From contig JAPLFG010000003.1 in NCBI GenBank assembly GCA_026390795.1, forward strand, positions 1,736,001 through 1,800,000: a stretch of DNA of 64,000 nucleotides, given 5' to 3'. The position numbers and the translations under genes are program-made. Origin of the DNA: Ignavibacteriales bacterium. Its GTDB lineage: Bacteria > Bacteroidota > Ignavibacteria > Ignavibacteriales > Melioribacteraceae. Shown in pieces: positions 35,274 through 42,335 of the stretch. The notes under the pieces are model-generated. The model was given only the letters and a program-made list of their open reading frames with translations, was not told the DNA's origin and did not search any database. Within the stretch, counting starts at the first letter, position 1. Each line of letters starts with the position of its first letter.

Positions 35274-36152
35274 ATGAGAGTAACAGAAAGTTCAATAAAC
35301 GCAACGTACTTGTATAATCAGCAGCAAGTTCTCAAGCGTAAAACACAAATTCAGATTGAACTTGCAACCAATAGCAGGATTCAAACACTATCGGACGATG
35401 TTACCGGTTCACTTGAGAGCATAAAACTAAACTCTCAAATAAAAAAGACCGATACATATGTGCAGAATGGAGTAAATGCAAAACAGTTTATGAATTCTTC
35501 TCTTCAATCGCTTGATAACATGACTGTGGAAATTCAAAAAATAATGACCACTTGCGTAGATGCCGATAATCCGCTTAATGTTCAAAATTATGGAACAATG
35601 GTACAATCAATTAAAGATTCGTTAACCGCGATTGTACAAAATATGACAGCAAAGCATAATGGTATGCCTCTTTTTGGAGGAACTAATTTTCAGTCGGATC
35701 CTGTTACGATTGACGTAAATGGGAAAGCCGTCATTTCGGCCGAAGATTTTTCGGGAGTGATGCAAGCTCAAATTTCTCAAGACGTAAAACAGACATACAA
35801 TATACCCGGCTCTAAATTATTAGGAACGGGCATATTTGATTCAATTAATAATATCATAGATTCTTTAACTGCTGGGACTGCACCTACCAAAGCTCAGCAA
35901 ACAGATTTAGAAAACGCATATAATGCGATTCTAAATGTACAATCTCTTGGCGGTCAATCTATTAATAGAATGGATGATTTGAACCAGATGTTGACAACCC
36001 AAACAATAAATTTGCAGGAGATGCTTAGCAACAAACAGGGAGTAGATGTAGCAGCCCTTACAGTTGAATTACAAAACAAAGATTACTTATTACAGATCAC
36101 TAATAAACTTTTAGCGAACAATTATCCTAAATCTCTTTTTGATTATCTATGA
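35274..36152 (+). CDS. flgL: hook-filament junction protein 3, FlgL
   Basis: The 292-residue protein has flagellin-like ends: RVTESSINATYLYNQQQVLK near the start and LTVELQNKDYLLQITNKLLA near the end. GMPLFGGTNFQSDPV is the FlgL landmark. It follows flgK by 2 bases and overlaps motA by 4. Confidence 0.93.
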   Translation: MRVTESSINATYLYNQQQVLKRKTQIQIELATNSRIQTLSDDVTGSLESIKLNSQIKKTDTYVQNGVNAKQFMNSSLQSLDNMTVEIQKIMTTCVDADNPLNVQNYGTMVQSIKDSLTAIVQNMTAKHNGMPLFGGTNFQSDPVTIDVNGKAVISAEDFSGVMQAQISQDVKQTYNIPGSKLLGTGIFDSINNIIDSLTAGTAPTKAQQTDLENAYNAILNVQSLGGQSINRMDDLNQMLTTQTINLQEMLSNKQGVDVAALTVELQNKDYLLQITNKLLANNYPKSLFDYL

Positions 36153-36928
36153 TAAAGAAAACAGGAACATTGATTGGACTTCTTCTTGGTTTATTTTCCA
36201 TTTTCGGAGCGTTTTTTTTAGAAGGCGGTTCCTTTAAAGCGCTGTTTTTATTTTCGTCTTTAGTAATTGTTTTTGGCGGAACATTTTCTGCAATCATTAT
36301 TGGTTTTGGACTAGACAAATTCAAAAATATAGTTACGCTTATTCGACTAGCTTACTTTCCCAGAGAGTATGATGTGAGCCGGGTGATTGACACATTTGTA
36401 GAACTCTCTATTAAAGCACGAAAAGAAGGATTGCTTTCAATCGAAAAAGATTTGAACAAATTTGGTTATGTCTTTCCTAAAAAGATGACAAAGTTTGTTC
36501 TTGATGGCACTGATGCCGAATCGCTACAGAATCTTGCACAGCTTGAATTAAAAACAATGCAGGAAAGGCATTATTCAAATATTTTCATATTTACAAAAAT
36601 GGGAGGATATGCACCCACAATGGGTATTATAGGAACTGTAATGGGTTTGATAATGACCCTTGCTAATGCCGGCGCAGATCCTAATTCATTAATTAAAAAT
36701 ATTGCAACCGCATTTATTGCAACGCTGTGGGGTGTATTCAGCGCAAACATTTTATGGCTTCCAGTAGGAGATAGATTAAAGAGATGTCATTCAGAGGAGA
36801 AAAATATGATGGAGATTTCTTTGGAGGGAGTGCTAACACTTCAGAGCGGAGAAATTCCTTCGATAATGAAGGCAAGACTAATAGGAATGCTTCCGCAAAG
36901 AGAACAATTAAGCAAAATGAGTTCTTAG
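36149..36928 (+). CDS. motA: stator protein MotA, first copy
   Basis: MotA is the ring-forming stator subunit that pushes on FliG. Four membrane helices are predicted (about 3-22, 28-50, 150-172, 182-205). The block MGGYAPTMGIIGTVMGLIMT is the conserved proton/sodium channel-side motif, and KARKEGLLSIEKDL marks the cytoplasmic loop. The 259-residue form resembles the MotA/PomA group of Gram-positives and vibrios. Its end overlaps the next gene by 145 bases in another frame. Confidence 0.94.
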   Translation: MIKKTGTLIGLLLGLFSIFGAFFLEGGSFKALFLFSSLVIVFGGTFSAIIIGFGLDKFKNIVTLIRLAYFPREYDVSRVIDTFVELSIKARKEGLLSIEKDLNKFGYVFPKKMTKFVLDGTDAESLQNLAQLELKTMQERHYSNIFIFTKMGGYAPTMGIIGTVMGLIMTLANAGADPNSLIKNIATAFIATLWGVFSANILWLPVGDRLKRCHSEEKNMMEISLEGVLTLQSGEIPSIMKARLIGMLPQREQLSKMSS

Positions 36929-37590
36929 ATTCCGAAGAAAATCCTTATGCAGAAAGCGGTGATAAAGATCGGTACTTAATTACCTATTCCGATTTAATTA
37001 CGCTGCTTTTGGGCTTGTTCATTATTCTTTATGCCGTATCGAATATTGACAACAGTAAGTATAAAAATGTTGTTGCAGCAATGGGAAGTTATTTCGGCAA
37101 TGAGTCTATTGTTCCAAAAATGGCGGAATCAAAAATATTGACTAGGCCGAGAGAGAAAGTAAGCGAAGAACTCAGCAAGTTGATTGTAGAAAATAATTAC
37201 TCGAACTCTATTCAATTGGAAGAAAACGAAAGAGGTGTTACGATACATATTCTGGATGATATTTTATTTCCTCCCGGCAAAGCGGATATGAATGAGTCTT
37301 CTAAATTAGTATTGAAAAAATTAGCTAAAGTTCTCAGCACAATTCCAAACGATATCAGAATAGAGGGACATACAGATAATATACCGATATTTACAGAACG
37401 CTATCCTTCTAACTGGCATCTTTCGGTGGATAGAGCATTAAGTACCGCTTATTATTTAATAAAACAAGAAAATATCTCTCCGGATAAAGTTTCTATTGTT
37501 GGTTACTCGGAATACAGACCGATTGCTACGAACGATACACCGGAATCAAGAGCTAAAAACAGAAGAGTAGATTTAGTAATTCTTAAGTGA
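36784..37590 (+). CDS. motB: stator protein MotB, first copy, deeply overlapping motA
   Basis: MotB anchors the stator to peptidoglycan. RYLITYSDLITLLLGLFIIL is the single membrane helix with the ion-binding Asp at about residue 70. The OmpA-like domain has IRIEGHTDNIPIFTERYPSN and the end SRAKNRRVDLVI. No ATG, GTG or TTG occurs in frame between 36784 and the membrane helix, so the start is ATG at 36784 unless a rare codon such as ATT near the motA stop is used. This gives a long hydrophilic tail of about 60 residues encoded across the motA end. Confidence 0.9.
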   Translation: MSFRGEKYDGDFFGGSANTSERRNSFDNEGKTNRNASAKRTIKQNEFLDSEENPYAESGDKDRYLITYSDLITLLLGLFIILYAVSNIDNSKYKNVVAAMGSYFGNESIVPKMAESKILTRPREKVSEELSKLIVENNYSNSIQLEENERGVTIHILDDILFPPGKADMNESSKLVLKKLAKVLSTIPNDIRIEGHTDNIPIFTERYPSNWHLSVDRALSTAYYLIKQENISPDKVSIVGYSEYRPIATNDTPESRAKNRRVDLVILK

Positions 37591-37596
37591 GTAAAT

Positions 37597-37977
37597 ATGA
37601 AAATCAACACACATCAATTTGGTGAAATTGAATTCACCGAAGAAAAAATAATTAACTTCGAAAACGGCTTGTTCGGTTTCGAATATCTAAAAAAATATCT
37701 TTTCATTAAACCGGATGACAGTTTTTTCTATTGGCTAAACTCAATCGAAAATCCCGATATTGCTTTCCCGATGTTTGGTCTTAGAGTAATTGATGATCAT
37801 TTCCCGCAGGAAGAAAATTTTGAGGCGTTTGGAATTGTGACACTTAATTCTAACCCTCTTAATATCACATTGAATCTGAAAGCGCCGGTTTACATTAATC
37901 AAAATGATAAATCGGGATTTCAAAAAATAGTTGATACGGATAATTACCCGGTTAACTACAACCTTTTTTCTGAGTGA
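37597..37977 (+). CDS. fliW: flagellar assembly factor FliW
   Basis: FliW binds CsrA and flagellin and releases flagellin mRNA from repression when free flagellin is low. The 126-residue protein shows FGEIEFTEEKIINFENGLFG with FEYLKKYLFI, then FYWLNSIENPDIAFPM and NLKAPVYIN, all FliW landmarks. It is slightly short at the C-terminus. The csrA gene follows immediately, a pairing known from Bacillus, Campylobacter relatives and spirochaetes. Confidence 0.95.
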   Translation: MKINTHQFGEIEFTEEKIINFENGLFGFEYLKKYLFIKPDDSFFYWLNSIENPDIAFPMFGLRVIDDHFPQEENFEAFGIVTLNSNPLNITLNLKAPVYINQNDKSGFQKIVDTDNYPVNYNLFSE

Positions 37978-37985
37978 AGGTGAAT

Positions 37986-38222
37986 ATGTTAGTCTTAACA
38001 AGAAAAATAAATGAAGATATTAAAATTGGTTCGGACATAACTATTAAAATATTATCTATTTCCGAAAATCAAATAAAGTTAGGCATTGACGCTCCTAGAA
38101 ATGTACAAATTTACCGAAACGAAGTGTTTGAAAAAGTAAAAGAAAGCACAATTGAAGCATCACGTGCCAGCATTCAAAAAGAAACAGACCTATTCAAATA
38201 CAAAATCCAAAGGGTTAAATAA
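37986..38222 (+). CDS. csrA: carbon storage regulator CsrA
   Basis: CsrA is a dimeric RNA-binding protein recognising GGA in hairpin loops. MLVLTRKINEDIKIGSDITI with KLGIDAPRNVQIYRNEVFE is unmistakable. I start at ATG 37986, where GAAGGTGA lies upstream, and not at the in-frame GTG 37974, because the family begins MLVLTRK. The 78 residues include a C-terminal extension of about 15. Candidate targets in this window are the flagellin and flgE leaders. Confidence 0.97.
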   Translation: MLVLTRKINEDIKIGSDITIKILSISENQIKLGIDAPRNVQIYRNEVFEKVKESTIEASRASIQKETDLFKYKIQRVK

Positions 38223-38225
38223 GAA

Positions 38226-38942
38226 ATGGACTTTGATCACGGTAAAATTAAAATCCTAGTAATCGATGATTCGGATATCATCAGAAGTACTTTAAAAAAA
38301 TTCTTGCTGGAATATGAAATTGAAGTTATTACCAGCAACGACGGGTTAGAGGGGTTGCAGCAGGCAATTGAGCACAAACCGAGATTGATTTTTCTCGATT
38401 TGATGATGCCGAATCTTGACGGCATACGTTTGCTTAGAGTTCTGAAAGTGATGGAAGAATTGAAACATATTCCGGTAATAATTATTAGCGGACATACAGA
38501 TAAAACCAATGTTATTGCCGCTATGGAAGCAGGTGCAGAAAAAATCGTTTCAAAACCGCTTACTAAAGAGATTCTGATTAAAAGCATTAATGAAGTCCTT
38601 GGCGGTAATTTTCTAGGCAGTTCTAAAAAGTTTCTTAATCTTACTAATTCGGAAAAGGAACAGATGACTAAGGAACTAAAAAAATATTTTATAAATAGTC
38701 TTGCTAACAAAAAAGAGACACTCAAAAAATCGCTCGATCATAAGAATATGGAATTATTAAAACTAGTTGTTCACGAATTGAAAGGGTCAAGTGGAACAGT
38801 AGGATTTCACCGAATAACAGATATCTGCCGGGAAATTGAAGCATGTGCCTCTTTGCCGAATCATAGCTGGGATGAAATTGAGCAAAAGTGTCAACTTTTA
38901 ACGGAAAGCTTCCAGCAAGCAGAATCATCTGCTGTTAAGTAG
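38226..38942 (+). CDS. receiver-Hpt signalling protein
   Basis: Residues 9-125 are a receiver domain with Asp pair 14-15, phosphoacceptor Asp 58 (LIFLDLMMP) and Lys 110 (SKPL). Residues about 150-235 are a histidine phosphotransfer domain with the HELKGSSGT motif and phosphoacceptor His at 183. There is no DNA-binding output. Such a protein passes phosphoryl groups between receivers. It is 3 bases after csrA and 10 before the second motA. Confidence 0.9.
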   Translation: MDFDHGKIKILVIDDSDIIRSTLKKFLLEYEIEVITSNDGLEGLQQAIEHKPRLIFLDLMMPNLDGIRLLRVLKVMEELKHIPVIIISGHTDKTNVIAAMEAGAEKIVSKPLTKEILIKSINEVLGGNFLGSSKKFLNLTNSEKEQMTKELKKYFINSLANKKETLKKSLDHKNMELLKLVVHELKGSSGTVGFHRITDICREIEACASLPNHSWDEIEQKCQLLTESFQQAESSAVK

Positions 38943-38952
38943 GAGATAAAAA

Positions 38953-39813
38953 ATGTTTGTAATTATTGGGCTTGTAGTTGTACTTATTTCTGTGGTTGTA
39001 GGATTCTCCTTAGCGGGTGGTAACTTAATTCTATTGATTCAAATTTCAGAGTTTATTACAATCGGCGGCGCCGCAATTGGAAGTTTATTAATTGCTTCAC
39101 CATTACCGCTGATTAAAAAAATGATTAGCTCATTGAAGGGAATAATAAAACACGCAGGCAACACAAAAGATGATTATCTCCAAATGATGAAATCATTTTG
39201 CGATCTTTTCTTAATAGCTCAAAGAGAGGGATTGCTTGCAATTGAAAAGCATATTGAAGATCCGGATACTAGTACAATTCTCTCTGCAAATTCGAAATTT
39301 ATTCATGACGCTGTTATGAAAAATTTCTTTTGCGATACAATGAAAGTTATGTTGGCTGGTTCAGTTCCTCCGCAGGAGATAGAAAATTTGATGGATGCAG
39401 AAATTGAGACTTTTGAAAAAGAAAACCGGCCTGTTTATGAAGGAATAAATCGAGTTGGAGATGCTTTACCCGGGCTTGGAATTGTGGCAGCAGTACTTGG
39501 AATTATCGTAACAATGGGCGCTATCAATGAAGGACCGGAAGTAGTTGGAGAAAAAGTTGCGGCTGCCTTAGTTGGAACATTTCTTGGTGTATTGCTTTCT
39601 TATGGATTTGTAGGTCCTCTAGCGGCAAATCTCTCTCACTCTGTTGAAGTGAGAGCGCAAGATTTAATAATTATTAAATCATTTATACTTGCGTATGCAA
39701 AAGGGAATCCGCCATTTGTTGCGGCTGAGATTGCTAGAAGATCAATATTTTCTGATGAGCGCCCTTCGTTCCAGGAACTTGAAGCGTTCTTAAGGGGGAA
39801 AAAAGATAAGTGA
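38953..39813 (+). CDS. motA: stator protein MotA, second copy
   Basis: A 286-residue MotA of a different type from the first: the N-terminus is MFVIIGLVVVLISVVVGFSL, and the stretch GDALPGLGIVAAVLGIIVTM is the proteobacterial MotA signature. The loop AQREGLLAIEKHIEDP is conserved. The pairing with a matching motB directly downstream (GTGA overlap) shows a second complete stator set. Confidence 0.95.
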   Translation: MFVIIGLVVVLISVVVGFSLAGGNLILLIQISEFITIGGAAIGSLLIASPLPLIKKMISSLKGIIKHAGNTKDDYLQMMKSFCDLFLIAQREGLLAIEKHIEDPDTSTILSANSKFIHDAVMKNFFCDTMKVMLAGSVPPQEIENLMDAEIETFEKENRPVYEGINRVGDALPGLGIVAAVLGIIVTMGAINEGPEVVGEKVAAALVGTFLGVLLSYGFVGPLAANLSHSVEVRAQDLIIIKSFILAYAKGNPPFVAAEIARRSIFSDERPSFQELEAFLRGKKDK

Positions 39814-40580
39814 GCGATATAGGAACTGAAGCAACTCCCATAATTAAAAAAATTAAAAAATCTCACGGCGGGCATCACGGGGGCGCTTGGAAAGTTGCGT
39901 ATGCGGATTTTGTAACGGCAATGATGGCTCTTTTTATCGTTCTTTGGATTTTAGGTCAAAAACCGGAAGTGAAAGAAGCAGTGTCTTCTTATTTCAAAGA
40001 TCCTGTGGGATTCTCTTCCAAAAGTAAAATTTTGATAGAAGGTAAAGCGAATCCTGTACCAGGTATGAAGGCGGAAGAAGAAGCGAAAACTCATGAAATG
40101 GAAAAAGCAGAATTAGAAAAGATAGGTGAAAAATTAGAGGGAGAATTAAAAGCCGACACTGATTTAATGGGTCTTGCGAACCAAGTTAAGATTGAAATTG
40201 TTAAGGAAGGATTACTAATCGAATTGACCGACTCTGAAAATGATGTCTTCTTCGATCTGGGTACTGCGGAGTTGAAGCAAAGAGCAATAAAAATAATTCA
40301 TAAAATTGGTTCAGAAATTTCGAAAATGCCTAATAAAATAATTGTTGAAGGACATACCGATTCGCATAAGTATAATAATATTGGAACCGGATATACAAAT
40401 TTTGAACTGAGTTCAGAGCGAGCGCTTGCTGCAAAGAGAGCTTTGGTAGCTGGCGGATTAAAGGAGAAGCAAATTGATGAAGTACGAGGTTATGCCGATA
40501 CTCGGTTAAGAAACGTTCAAAATCCGCTAAGCTCAACAAACAGAAGAATTAGTATTACTGTGAAATTTAATAAACTATGA
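39810..40580 (+). CDS. motB: stator protein MotB, second copy
   Basis: GTG start overlapping the motA stop. The N-terminal KKSHGGHHGGAWKVAYADFV is typical of E. coli-type MotB, with ion-binding Asp at residue 33. The OmpA-like domain has KIIVEGHTDSHKYNN and the end STNRRISITVKF. The first MotB lacks the HGGHHGGAWKVAYADF segment, so the two pairs belong to different subfamilies and may use different ions or loads. Confidence 0.95.
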   Translation: MSDIGTEATPIIKKIKKSHGGHHGGAWKVAYADFVTAMMALFIVLWILGQKPEVKEAVSSYFKDPVGFSSKSKILIEGKANPVPGMKAEEEAKTHEMEKAELEKIGEKLEGELKADTDLMGLANQVKIEIVKEGLLIELTDSENDVFFDLGTAELKQRAIKIIHKIGSEISKMPNKIIVEGHTDSHKYNNIGTGYTNFELSSERALAAKRALVAGGLKEKQIDEVRGYADTRLRNVQNPLSSTNRRISITVKFNKL

Positions 40581-40984
40581 AAACGTTAAAAAAAATATTG
40601 ATAATTGAAGACGATGCGTTTCTACAGGATTTTTACAGAATAATTTTTAAAAAAATTGGCGCAGAAATTATCCTTGCTGAAGACTCGGACGATATATTTA
40701 AAATAGTTAGCGAAGGTGAAGTTGAATTGATAATCATGGACATTAATCTGAGAAACACAAGCTTGAATTCTCAGCGGATTGACGGAATAAAATTATCTCG
40801 GTATATAAAAGAACATTATAGCCATCTTCAAATTCCCATTATTCTTATTACGGCTTATCCTTTATCGAGTTTTGGAAACCGCCTTCTTGAGGATAGCTTG
40901 GCTGATGATTATCTTATTAAACCGATAGCAGATTTTAATCAACTAATTGAAAAAATTAACAACTTGGTTTGCATAAAAACATGA
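40577..40984 (+). CDS. single-domain response regulator
   Basis: A 135-residue lone receiver: acidic pair in IIEDDAFLQDF (11-13), phosphoacceptor Asp 55 in LIIMDINLRN, and Lys in DDYLIKPI near 114. An insertion of about ten residues after the Asp loop (TSLNSQRIDG) is unusual. It has no output domain. It overlaps motB by 4 bases. Confidence 0.88.
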   Translation: MKTLKKILIIEDDAFLQDFYRIIFKKIGAEIILAEDSDDIFKIVSEGEVELIIMDINLRNTSLNSQRIDGIKLSRYIKEHYSHLQIPIILITAYPLSSFGNRLLEDSLADDYLIKPIADFNQLIEKINNLVCIKT

Positions 40985-41634
40985 AAGATTCAGTCCTAAT
41001 TGTAGAAGACGAAAAAGATACTCGGTTTATACTCGAGAAACTTTTATCGAGAAATAATTACGATGTGACCAGCGCCGTAAACGGGCAGGAAGCACTTGAA
41101 GTGTTAAAAACTTTTTCGCCCAAAGTTATTCTTGCAGATTGGACAATGCCGATTCTGGACGGTCTGGCGCTCTGCAATGTTCTAAAAAATGATGAAAAAT
41201 ATAAACTCATCTATTTTATAATTCTTACGGCACGTTCGTCTTTAAAAGACAGAATAATGGGCCTGGATGTTGGCGCGGACGATTTTTTGATCAAGCCGGT
41301 TGAAAACCAGGAGTTGCTTGCGCGAATCCGTTCAGGTGTAAGAATATTTAATCTTCAAAACGAACTAAGAAGCATTGAACATTCGAAAGCGATTGTTGAA
41401 ATGGCTTGTACAATCGGGCATAAAATAAATAACCCGCTCAGCAGCTTGGTCTTTTCGATCAAAAATATTGAAAATGAGCTTATGCAGAAAGATAAATCAA
41501 AGTATCTAGAAGATTTTACGACTGTTAATGAATCAATTGAACGGATTAAAAAGTTTGTAAACGAGTTAATTCATCTCGAAAAACCAGAAGTTGTAAGTTA
41601 TTTTGAAGAAAAAAGGATGATCAAGACGGATTAG
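40981..41634 (+). CDS. receiver-DHp protein lacking a kinase catalytic domain
   Basis: ATG at 40981 overlaps the previous stop by 4 bases; an in-frame TTG at 40969 is less likely. The receiver occupies about 4-120 with Asp 53 (LADWTMPILDG) and Lys 105 (IKPV). It is followed by a histidine-kinase dimerisation domain with GHKINNPLSSLVFSIKNIEN, His at about 147, and then the protein ends at about 217. No ATP-binding domain follows. It could act as a phosphotransferase between a kinase and a receiver, similar in logic to Spo0B-type or Hpt proteins. Confidence 0.85.
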   Translation: MKDSVLIVEDEKDTRFILEKLLSRNNYDVTSAVNGQEALEVLKTFSPKVILADWTMPILDGLALCNVLKNDEKYKLIYFIILTARSSLKDRIMGLDVGADDFLIKPVENQELLARIRSGVRIFNLQNELRSIEHSKAIVEMACTIGHKINNPLSSLVFSIKNIENELMQKDKSKYLEDFTTVNESIERIKKFVNELIHLEKPEVVSYFEEKRMIKTD

Positions 41635-41636
41635 TA

Positions 41637-41663
41637 TAAAATAAATGCCTGTTCTTTCGATAA
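41637..41663 (+). promoter_or_regulatory. predicted sigma-28 promoter of the gene at 41682
   Basis: TAAA at 41637-41640, 15 bases, then TTCGATAA at 41656-41663 followed by TAATG. It sits in the 47-base gap after the receiver-DHp gene, 18 bases before the next start codon, with GCGGAGG between. Confidence 0.7.
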
Positions 41664-41681
41664 TAATGCGGAGGATAAGGC

Positions 41682-42332
41682 ATGTTAGAAAAAATTGTAA
41701 ATATTTCTGCCGGGTCTGATTATAAACAATCTTCAAAACCCGGTAAACAATCAGCTGTATCGAACTATATTAATAGTTATCATGCAGTAAGCAACGATTC
41801 TATTTCGCTTTCTCCTGCCACAGCATTTCTCTCGGGTATCGGTTGGAAACTTAAAAAAATCCAAAATGAAAAAGAGAAACTGCACATTGTTTTTTCGTTT
41901 GATGATTTTGATTTCTCAACGGTAATCAATCCAGCGGAGATAATTCAAATTCCGCGCATCGAATATGAAATAAAATATTCTATTAGTTCATACACGGGTG
42001 TAGTTAATATGACTATAAAAGTTGCGTCACCTTTGAATTTAGAAGGATCCGAAAGTCTTCAGATTAAACTGCACCTGAATGAATTGAATAAATTTTTCGG
42101 TTCAATTATTTCGACTTTCGGATTTAGATCGGATGTCTCCTCAAATACATACGAAGTGCAAAAATACTTTTTGGAAATGGAAAGCGCGCTTCAAATGGAA
42201 TTCAATTATTTAAATAAAGGGCTAATTAATTTTCTGGAAAAATATCTCTCGTGTAAAATTAATTTAAAAAACGATGAGAGTAATACCAGACATATGTTAG
42301 AACTGAAATTATTGCAGATAAATAAAACTTAG
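41682..42332 (+). CDS. unknown 216-residue protein under a sigma-28-type promoter
   Basis: I recognise no family. Residues 1-45 are polar and Ser-rich, with SNDSISLSPATAFLSGIGWK at about 36-55. The rest is mixed alpha/beta with no membrane segment, signal peptide or cysteine-rich site; the C-terminal third is helical (YFLEMESALQMEFNYLNKGL). It opens a new transcription unit together with the PAS kinase gene 3 bases downstream. A role in late flagellar function is inferred from the promoter alone. Confidence 0.8.
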   Translation: MLEKIVNISAGSDYKQSSKPGKQSAVSNYINSYHAVSNDSISLSPATAFLSGIGWKLKKIQNEKEKLHIVFSFDDFDFSTVINPAEIIQIPRIEYEIKYSISSYTGVVNMTIKVASPLNLEGSESLQIKLHLNELNKFFGSIISTFGFRSDVSSNTYEVQKYFLEMESALQMEFNYLNKGLINFLEKYLSCKINLKNDESNTRHMLELKLLQINKT

Positions 42333-42335
42333 ATT

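Noticed and set aside
35562-35569. GCCGATAA inside flgL
   Set aside because: No TAAA at the required distance; TAAT lies 16 bases upstream.
37974-37985. GTG start for csrA
   Set aside because: CsrA proteins begin MLVLTRK, which corresponds to the ATG at 37986.
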